The notes under the pieces are model-generated. The model was not told where the DNA came from. It saw only the letters and a list, made by a program, of their open reading frames with translations, and did not search any database. A stretch of DNA of 64,000 bases, taken from assembly GCA_041744755.1 (NCBI GenBank), contig JBGTKC010000087.1:69603-133602 (forward strand), written 5' to 3'. Positions within the stretch are counted from its first letter, which is position 1, and the number at the start of each line of letters is the position of its first letter. This DNA is from CALDTK01 sp041744755 (GTDB taxonomy: Bacteria > Bacteroidota > Bacteroidia > Chitinophagales > Saprospiraceae). The position numbers and the translations under genes are program-made. Shown in pieces: positions 59,136 to 64,000 of this stretch.

Positions 59136-59713
59136 CGCGGGCGCGCGTCCCACTGTATCCGTAGGACGTACGCCACGATGCCTGCCGCGACGCTGACGTT
59201 GAGGCTGTGCTTCATACCGAATTGCGGGATCTCGATTGCGCCGTCTACGCTCTCCAAAGTTTCCGCAGACACGCCCCTAACTTCGTTACCGAGCACGATC
59301 GCCAGGGCGGCGGCGGCCCCTAACCCGTGCTCTTCGCCCGCCGAGACGTCTGGCCCGCCGCCGAATCCCAGCCCCGCGAGCGGTACACTTCCCGTCGTCT
59401 GCTCGAGGGCGTATACCCGGGTCCCGTTTTGCCGCAAGGCTTCCAAACACGCCCGCATGTCGTCGAAGTGGCGCCAGGGTACGCTCTCCTCGGCTCCGAG
59501 GGATGCCTTCAGGATCTCTCGGTGCGGTGGCGTCGGCGTGAAGCCCACGCACACCACCTCTTGGACGGCGAAGGCGTCGGCGCTGCGCAAGACGGCGCCG
59601 ACGTTGTTGCCGGAGCGGACGTTCTCGAGCACGAATATCAACGGCATCCGTTCGGCGGCTTTCGCGGAGGCGGCGTCCGGACGCTCGAGTTCGGATTGCG
59701 ACTTCTGTCTCAC
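59129..59713 (-). CDS. TrmH/SpoU-family RNA 2'-O-methyltransferase
   Basis: 194 residues from GTG59713, whose GTGA overlaps the pyrG stop. The start (RQKSQSELERPDAASAKAAERMPLIFVLENVRSGNNVGAVLRSADAF) aligns with Bacteroidota TrmH proteins. SPOUT motif 1 is LENVRSGNNVGAVLRSADAF, motif 2 LAIVLGNEVRGVSAETL and motif 3 IEIPQFGMKHSLNVSVAAGIVAYVL, forming the SAM-binding trefoil knot. Target RNA not known. The frame is open far upstream in antiparallel phase to pyrG and is not coding there. GNAA motif at 59426 encodes LRQN. Confidence 0.9.
   Translation of the reverse strand: MRQKSQSELERPDAASAKAAERMPLIFVLENVRSGNNVGAVLRSADAFAVQEVVCVGFTPTPPHREILKASLGAEESVPWRHFDDMRACLEALRQNGTRVYALEQTTGSVPLAGLGFGGGPDVSAGEEHGLGAAAALAIVLGNEVRGVSAETLESVDGAIEIPQFGMKHSLNVSVAAGIVAYVLRIQWDARPRQ
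59426..59440 (+). repeat. GNAA mini-hairpin motif, copy 34
   Basis: Stem GCC/GGC, loop GCAA; antisense in the TrmH gene (LRQN). Confidence 0.9.
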
Positions 59714-61365
59714 GCCTCGATGACTTCCGCGGCCGCGGGGGCGGCGGCGTCCTTGCGGCGGCGGAAGTCGCGCACGGCCGCCACGAAGCTCACGAACAGC
59801 GGGTGCGGACTCTCGACGGTGCTCTTGAGCTCCGGGTGGAATTGCGCCCCGAGGAAGTACGGGTGGTTGTCGAGTTCGACGATTTCGGCGAGGCCGGTTT
59901 GCGGGTTGGTGCCCGTGACCCTGAGTCCGGCTTTCGCCAAAACCTCCCGGTAGTCGTCGTTGAGCTCGTAACGGTGGCGGTGGCGCTCGTCGATCTTTCG
60001 CTTGCCGTAAGCCTTCGCGGCGATGGACTTGGGGACGATCTCGCACGCGTAGCTGCCGAGTCGCATCGTCCCGCCCTTCGTGGTGACGAGCTTCTGGTCT
60101 TCCATAAGGGCGATCACCGGGTGGGGCGTGTCCGACATGACCTCCGTGGAGGCGGCGTTTTCCAGACCTGCAACGTTGCGGGCGACCTCTACGGCCGCGC
60201 ACTGCATCCCGAGGCAGATCCCAAAAAATGGCACGCCCCGCTCGCGGCAGTAGCGGATCGCGCGCAGCTTGCCCTCGATCCCGCGTTCGCCGAAGCCCGG
60301 TGCCACGAGGATGCCGTCAAATTTCGCCAGTGCCTCGGCGACTTCCTCCATCGTGCCCTCGAGCGACTCCGAGTGCACCGGCCGTACTTTGACCTTGGTC
60401 TCGTTGACGGCGCCAGCGTGGACGAAGGCTTCATAGATAGACTTGTAGGCGTCTTGCAGTTCGTTGTACTTGCCGACGAGACCGATGCGGACCTCGGACT
60501 TCGGGTTCTTGAGTTTCGACAGAAACGACTTCCACTCCCTGAGCTCCGGGGCTTTGCGGTCGAGCAGGCGCAGCTTCGTGATCACGATCGTGTCCAGGCC
60601 CTCCTTAAGCATGTGGATGGGGACGTCGTAGATGGTGTCCGCGTCCCGGGCTTCGATAACGCTGGCGACGTCGACGTTGCAGAAGAGGGCCAGCTTGCGG
60701 CGGATATCCATCGTGATCGGGTACTCGGTGCGGCACACGAGGATATCGGGCTGGATGCCCGTGTTCTGGAGTTCTTTGACGGAGTGCTGCGTCGGTTTGG
60801 TCTTGAGTTCGCCGGCGGCGCTCAGGTACGGGATCAGCGTGAGGTGGATCACGAGGCAGGCCTCAGTGCCGAGCTCCCAGCGCATCTGCCGCAAAGCCTC
60901 CAGGAACGGAAGACTCTCAATGTCGCCGACGGTCCCACCCAGTTCCGTGATGACGATGTCGTATTCATTCTTGGCGCCCAAGAGCTGCACGCGGCGCTTG
61001 ATCTCGTCGGTGATGTGCGGGATCACCTGGACGGTTTTGCCGAGGTAGTCCCCACGACGCTCGCGCTCGATGACGGTTTTGTAGATCCGGCCAGTCGTCA
61101 CGTTGTTGGCCTGGCTTGTGGGCGTCCCGAGGAATCGCTCGTAGTGCCCGAGGTCGAGGTCGGTCTCCGCGCCGTCATCGGTCACGTAGCACTCGCCGTG
61201 TTCATAAGGGTTAAGGGTCCCTGGGTCGACGTTAATGTAGGGGTCGAACTTCTGTATCGTGACGCTGAAGCCCCGGGCCTGCAACAGTTTGGCCAGGGAG
61301 GCCGAGATAATGCCCTTCCCGAGGGAAGAAGTCACCCCACCGGTGACGAAGATGTATTTGGTCAT
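59710..61365 (-). CDS. pyrG: CTP synthase
   Basis: 551 residues from the ATG at 61365 (MTKYIFVTGGVTSSLGKGIISASLAKLLQ). Amidoligase domain: KFDPYINVDPGTLNPYEHGECYVTDDGAETDLDLGHYERF (about 40-79), ITELGGTVGDIESLPFLEA. Glutamine amidotransferase domain: VPFFGICLGMQCAAVEVARNV with the Cys nucleophile (about 390) and FLGAQFHPELKS with His/Glu. Makes CTP from UTP, ATP and glutamine. An ATG three codons upstream (61374) is possible. The downstream TrmH is translationally coupled (GTGA). GNAA motif at 59929 encodes VLAKAG. Confidence 0.96.
   Translation of the reverse strand: MTKYIFVTGGVTSSLGKGIISASLAKLLQARGFSVTIQKFDPYINVDPGTLNPYEHGECYVTDDGAETDLDLGHYERFLGTPTSQANNVTTGRIYKTVIERERRGDYLGKTVQVIPHITDEIKRRVQLLGAKNEYDIVITELGGTVGDIESLPFLEALRQMRWELGTEACLVIHLTLIPYLSAAGELKTKPTQHSVKELQNTGIQPDILVCRTEYPITMDIRRKLALFCNVDVASVIEARDADTIYDVPIHMLKEGLDTIVITKLRLLDRKAPELREWKSFLSKLKNPKSEVRIGLVGKYNELQDAYKSIYEAFVHAGAVNETKVKVRPVHSESLEGTMEEVAEALAKFDGILVAPGFGERGIEGKLRAIRYCRERGVPFFGICLGMQCAAVEVARNVAGLENAASTEVMSDTPHPVIALMEDQKLVTTKGGTMRLGSYACEIVPKSIAAKAYGKRKIDERHRHRYELNDDYREVLAKAGLRVTGTNPQTGLAEIVELDNHPYFLGAQFHPELKSTVESPHPLFVSFVAAVRDFRRRKDAAAPAAAEVIEA
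59929..59943 (-). repeat. GNAA mini-hairpin motif, copy 35
   Basis: Stem GGC/GCC, loop GAAA; sense in pyrG (VLAKA). Confidence 0.9.
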
Positions 61366-61415
61366 GGCCCGCAATGGTCGTTACGGAGCATAAAGGTACG
61401 GTAACGCAGAGGCTG

Positions 61416-61430
61416 GTTTTGGCGAAAGCC
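61416..61430 (+). repeat. GNAA mini-hairpin motif, copy 36
   Basis: Stem GGC/GCC, loop GAAA; intergenic between the aspartyl protease 3' end and the pyrG promoter. Confidence 0.9.
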
Positions 61431-61490
61431 GTGGTATCTCAGTGTCAAATGTCCACAGGCCCTCGGGACCGGCACTCAATCGCTCGGGTG

Positions 61491-62420
61491 CTATCGGATG
61501 TATAAGCGCCGACGTGCATAATCGAGCGTGACTACGCGTTGCTGCATCCACTCCTTGCCGAGGAGGCCGTCAAGCTGGGCGCCAATGGCCTCTTCGGCGG
61601 TGGGGCTGTCGCGAAATCGTGTCAGGTCGGCGAAACCATAGGGCAGGTTGACCCAATTGGCATGGGAGGTGGTGGTGAGCGCGACGCTGCGGCGGGCGAT
61701 GGTCTCGTCGGTGGCGCCAAGGCCCCGCACCCGCATCTCCGGGAGCTCGGCGCTGCTAGAGGCAAGTTGTCCGAAGTAGGCTTTATCGAGGAGATTGACG
61801 CCTGATCCGGTGTCGAACCCGAGCGTAGCCTGCCGACCACCCACTTCTGCCTCGACGAGTGGCAGGTGACCCGACAATTCGAAAGGCAGTGCGATGCCCT
61901 GGACTTTGGCTTCGCTGTGCTTTCGCAAAAACGTGATGACGCGCTTGGGGTAGTCGATGGTGATCGGGAGCTGCCGGAGTTGCTCGTAGCCAATGAGGCC
62001 GCTGATGGGCTCGCCGAGACTACGTTCGAGGTGGGAGAGATCGAGTACGTAGGCGATTGCGGCGCGCTGCTTAATCGGTCCCCACCGCAGCTCGCCTACG
62101 TTCCGCTGACCGATCATGACGTAACGGTCGAGCGCCAGCGCCGAATCGACTGCTATTGCGACGGCGCCATTGATAACCAGCCCTGGAGCACCGCTGTCGA
62201 GGATGTAGCTACCGACGACGCCCCCGACCGTGGCCGTCACGAGAATGAACGGTCCGACGGCGCGAAACGGCTGCGTCTGAATCTGGGGGGCACCCTCGAA
62301 CGCCAGGGTGGTCGCGCTCGGGATTGCGCGCAGGTGACTTAGGACACACACCTCCTGTTGTGCCGCGGCCGAGAGGCCGAGCAATGCAAACACAAGGAGG
62401 AGCTGGGTGCGGGAGGTCAT
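61491..62420 (-). CDS. Secreted bilobal aspartyl protease (retropepsin/pepsin-like)
   Basis: 309 residues from the ATG at 62420, which opens a signal peptide (MTSRTQLLLVFALLGLSAAAQ). Two aspartyl motifs are visible: GSYILDSGAPGLVINGA (about 71-87, D-S-G) and ATLGFDTGSGVNLLDKAYF (about 198-216, D-T-G-S), each followed by the hydrophobic 'xxN/xxL' strand. 'ISGLIGYEQLRQLPITIDYPKRVITFLRK' and 'LDGLLGKEWMQQRVVTLDYARRRLYI' are matching lobe ends. Bacteroidota carry many such periplasmic proteases with unknown substrates. GNAA motif at 61918 (stem TGC/GCA) encodes FLRKH. Confidence 0.82.
   Translation of the reverse strand: MTSRTQLLLVFALLGLSAAAQQEVCVLSHLRAIPSATTLAFEGAPQIQTQPFRAVGPFILVTATVGGVVGSYILDSGAPGLVINGAVAIAVDSALALDRYVMIGQRNVGELRWGPIKQRAAIAYVLDLSHLERSLGEPISGLIGYEQLRQLPITIDYPKRVITFLRKHSEAKVQGIALPFELSGHLPLVEAEVGGRQATLGFDTGSGVNLLDKAYFGQLASSSAELPEMRVRGLGATDETIARRSVALTTTSHANWVNLPYGFADLTRFRDSPTAEEAIGAQLDGLLGKEWMQQRVVTLDYARRRLYIR
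61918..61932 (-). repeat. GNAA mini-hairpin motif, copy 37 (TGC/GCA stem)
   Basis: Loop GAAA; outer pair T-A. Sense in the aspartyl protease gene (FLRKH). Confidence 0.8.
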
Positions 62421-62456
62421 GGGTGGGGCGAGGGAGGTTTTTAACTCAGGGGAAAA

Positions 62457-62488
62457 CGTAAAGTTACCTAAAGTTAACCTGCAAGTAA
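62457..62488 (-). promoter_or_regulatory. Three tandem -7-like boxes before the aspartyl protease
   Basis: On the minus strand TAACTTTACG (62457-62466) and TAACTTTAGG (62467-62476) are back-to-back 10-bp repeats, preceded by TTACTTGCAGG (62478-62488). They lie 37 nt and more before the ATG at 62420. Spacing of one helical turn suggests alternative start sites or a tandem binding site. Confidence 0.45.
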
Positions 62489-62585
62489 CATACCGCGCTC
62501 TTTCACAGCCAAAATATTTGGTCATTTCTGTATTAAAGCTGGCTATGCAATACTGGATTGCTAAATGCTAACATCTATATATCAA

Positions 62586-62599
62586 ACGGTTATAACCGT
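62586..62599. promoter_or_regulatory. 14-bp perfect palindrome ACGGTTATAACCGT
   Basis: Self-complementary and located between two divergent genes for exported proteins. Its form fits a dimeric regulator's operator; the regulator is unknown. Confidence 0.4.
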
Positions 62600-62794
62600 A
62601 AAGCTCCCAACCCACACAAGCAAAATTGTTCTGATCTTGACATGCTATGTCCAGATTTGGACCTCAAACATGGCTGTATACAAGTACAGGTGGCCTGAGA
62701 CGACGCTTAATGGCCATTTAACCTGACGGAAAAGCATCACTGCGACCTTTGCGCTCGACAAGCAGAAAAGCTGTCACTCAAAACCGTGTAGACC

Positions 62795-64000
62795 ATGAGA
62801 AGACTCCTTACGCTCCCCCTTTGCACCGTCGCGCTCTCGGCCACGGCGGTGGCGCAGTCGGTCGTTAATGTGACGGACGCGACGCTGGTCGCGGGCCAGA
62901 CGTACAACTGGACGGCGAACAATATTTACCTCGTCAACGGCCTCACCTACCTTGAGACCGGTGGCACACTCAATATCGAGGCCGGTACTGTGGTCAAATT
63001 CCGCAACGTGCCCACGGGCACCGCCGCGGCCGACAACACGAGCGCGCTGATCATCGCCAAAGGCGCCAAGATTTTTGCAAACGGCGAGCGTATAGCACCT
63101 GTGATCTTCACCGCCGAGGTCGACGACGTCGCCGACCCCGCCGACCTCGAGGAGCCGCAGTTCCAACGCGGGCTCTGGGGCGGGTTGATCGTGCTGGGCA
63201 ACGGCACCGTCGCCACGCAGGGCGGGGTCGCCCAGATCGAGGGCATCAGCGCCGGCGAGACCCGCGGGTCCTACGGCGGGGGCGCCACCCCGAACGACGC
63301 CGAGTCGAGCGGCCGGCTGCGGTACCTCTCGATCCGCCACGGCGGGCGCGCCCTGTCGAGCGACAACGAGATCAACGGCCTCACCCTGGCCGGCGTCGGC
63401 CGCGGCACGGAGGTCGACTACGTCGAGACCTTCGCCATCGCCGACGACGGCATCGAGATCTTCGGCGGGACTGTCGACGTCAAGCACGCCGTGGTCTTCT
63501 CATGCGACGACGACTCGTTCGACTACGACCTCGGGTGGCGCGGCCGCGGGCAGTTCTGGCTCTCGGTCCAGCCCACCGACATCACTGGGCGCGCCGGCGA
63601 GCACGACGGTGCCATCCCTGACGGCCAGCAGCCGTTCGCCAACCCGACGATCGCCAACGCGACCTACATCGGCTCTGGCGCAGCTACCACGGGCGTGGCC
63701 GGCGAGGGCAATGACTTCGCGATCCTGCTGCGCGACGGCGGGGCGATGAAGTACTACAACTCGATCTTCACGGACTTCGTCGGCGGCCTGCTCAACCTCG
63801 AGGACGTACCGACGGCGTTGGGGGTCGACTCGTACCAGCGCCTCCTCGACGGCGACGTCCAGTTCCGCGGCAACGTCATCGGCGCCTTCGGGGCCGGCAG
63901 TACGCTCGCCTCCCTGATCCAGCTCTACCCGACCGGCGACCAGCCCACCGGCGCGCGCACGCTCCAGCTCGTCACCGAGGGCAACCGCTACGTCGCCAAC
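62795..64000 (+). CDS. Large secreted protein, 5' part (probable beta-helix/T9SS-type)
   Basis: 402 codons, cut by the window end with no stop. Signal peptide MRRLLTLPLCTVALSATAVAQS, then VNVTDATLVAGQTYNWTANNIYLVNGLTYLETGG, EAGTVVKF, ALIIAKGAKIFANGERIAPVIFTAE, GLWGGLIVLGNGTV and LRYLSIRHGGRAL..EINGLTLAGVGRGTEVDYVETFAIADDGIEIFGGTVDVKHAVVFSCDDDSFDYDLGWRGRGQFWL. This order is the one seen in Bacteroidota surface proteins that end in a T9SS sorting domain. The C-terminus is outside, so the sorting signal is unseen. The antisense frame 62774-63487 is a shadow. No GNAA motif in this part. Confidence 0.8.
   Translation, partial: MRRLLTLPLCTVALSATAVAQSVVNVTDATLVAGQTYNWTANNIYLVNGLTYLETGGTLNIEAGTVVKFRNVPTGTAAADNTSALIIAKGAKIFANGERIAPVIFTAEVDDVADPADLEEPQFQRGLWGGLIVLGNGTVATQGGVAQIEGISAGETRGSYGGGATPNDAESSGRLRYLSIRHGGRALSSDNEINGLTLAGVGRGTEVDYVETFAIADDGIEIFGGTVDVKHAVVFSCDDDSFDYDLGWRGRGQFWLSVQPTDITGRAGEHDGAIPDGQQPFANPTIANATYIGSGAATTGVAGEGNDFAILLRDGGAMKYYNSIFTDFVGGLLNLEDVPTALGVDSYQRLLDGDVQFRGNVIGAFGAGSTLASLIQLYPTGDQPTGARTLQLVTEGNRYVAN

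Larger units (their letters stand above)
62421..62794. other. AT-rich intergenic region with tandem promoter boxes and a palindrome
   Basis: 374 bp, the most AT-rich part of the window. It holds the upstream region of the aspartyl protease (tandem TAACTTTA boxes), a 14-bp palindrome at 62586-62599 and the upstream region of the secreted protein at 62795 (GACCTTTG about 40 nt before its ATG). No gene is evident. Confidence 0.5.

Noticed and set aside
59803..61404. 533-codon plus-strand ORF antisense to pyrG
   Set aside because: It mirrors pyrG codons, is rich in Arg/Asp/Val/Leu typical of antisense frames in GC-rich DNA, and has no family motif; pyrG is certain.
247..61932. GNAA motifs as CRISPR repeats or integron attC sites
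   Set aside because: No regular spacing, no arrays, no cas or integrase genes, and copies are single and intragenic.
247..61932. GNAA motifs as classical REP/RAYT elements
   Set aside because: REPs are longer, mostly intergenic and often paired; these are mainly intragenic and no Y1 transposase is in the window. The hairpin-with-5'-tetranucleotide resemblance was kept as an analogy only.
62774..63487. 237-codon minus-strand ORF near the window end
   Set aside because: The opposite strand encodes a clear signal peptide and secreted-protein domains running off the window end.

Overview
This window looks like a GC-rich (roughly 60% by eye) chromosome segment from the phylum Bacteroidota, most plausibly a Saprospiria/Lewinella-like bacterium. 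The evidence is the gene content: the bacillithiol enzyme BshC, BT_3928/DUF1599 neighbours, DUF4403, DUF6580, FG-GAP proteins with a type IX secretion (T9SS) tail, Bacteroidota-type ketol-acid reductoisomerase and short aspartokinase. It is also supported by Bacteroidota-like -7 promoter boxes (TAnnTTTG and TAnnTTCG) and the absence of clear Shine-Dalgarno sites. The phylum is fairly secure; the class is inference.

Layout. 1-720: end of a glycosyltransferase, tRNA-Val, tRNA-Pro and a terminator. 0.7-9.9 kb: DoxX-like BT_3928 protein, DUF1599, an EamA exporter, a diheme peroxidase, MiaB, a MacB/LolD-like ATPase, a deoxynucleoside kinase, YggS and a GNAT. 10-17 kb: UbiD, a lone response regulator, a HAD phosphatase, a 0.7-kb decayed gap, a YgiB/YgiC-like pair and a CCA-adding/poly(A)-polymerase-type enzyme. 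17.4-19.9 kb: small lipoprotein, a broken small ORF, Uma2 and DusB. 20-26 kb: NhaD, lipoprotein, DUF4403, TPR protein, RibH and an MBL hydrolase. 26-32 kb (minus): cysteine desulfurase, GlmM, MurB, a membrane protein, an MsbA-like exporter, then tRNA-Arg. 32.5-41.7 kb: a kinase-like sensor, carbonic anhydrase, a 1152-residue Dna2-like nuclease-helicase, ParA, an FMN reductase, LolD and aspartokinase. 41.7-47.6 kb: the selenouridine pair SelD-MnmH with GlpK, then BshC and DUF6580. 47.7-54.8 kb: acyl-CoA dehydrogenase, FG-GAP/T9SS protein, NhaC, uracil-DNA glycosylase, DUF2256 and a COX3-like protein. 54.9-58.3 kb: the ilvB-ilvN-ilvC operon. 58.4-64 kb: beta-barrel, TrmH, PyrG, a bilobal aspartyl protease and the start of a large secreted protein.

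Almost all of this is ordinary core metabolism. The unusual signal lies across it: a 15-nt dispersed motif of the form GTTTT-abc-GNAA-c'b'a'. It is a 3-bp stem closed by a GNAA tetraloop and preceded by GTTTT. I count 37 exact copies plus about 14 degenerate ones, roughly one per 1.7 kb, on both strands, in all six reading frames of genes and in intergenic gaps. The stem covaries (GGC/GCC, GCC/GGC, GAC/GTC, GGT/ACC, GCT/AGC, TGC/GCA). The loop varies only at its second base, where all four bases occur. About 0.01 copies are expected by chance in 64 kb. The commonest core, GCGAAAGC, is a known exceptionally stable DNA mini-hairpin. The lack of bias relative to gene direction points to a DNA-level role, such as an uptake-type signal or a single-strand hairpin recognised by a protein, rather than an mRNA role. 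I regard this as the candidate undescribed system.

A second genome-wide feature is promoter placement. In at least 15 genes a TAnnTT(T)(C/G) box lies only 3-9 nt before the start codon, which suggests widespread leaderless transcription and helps fix several start codons.
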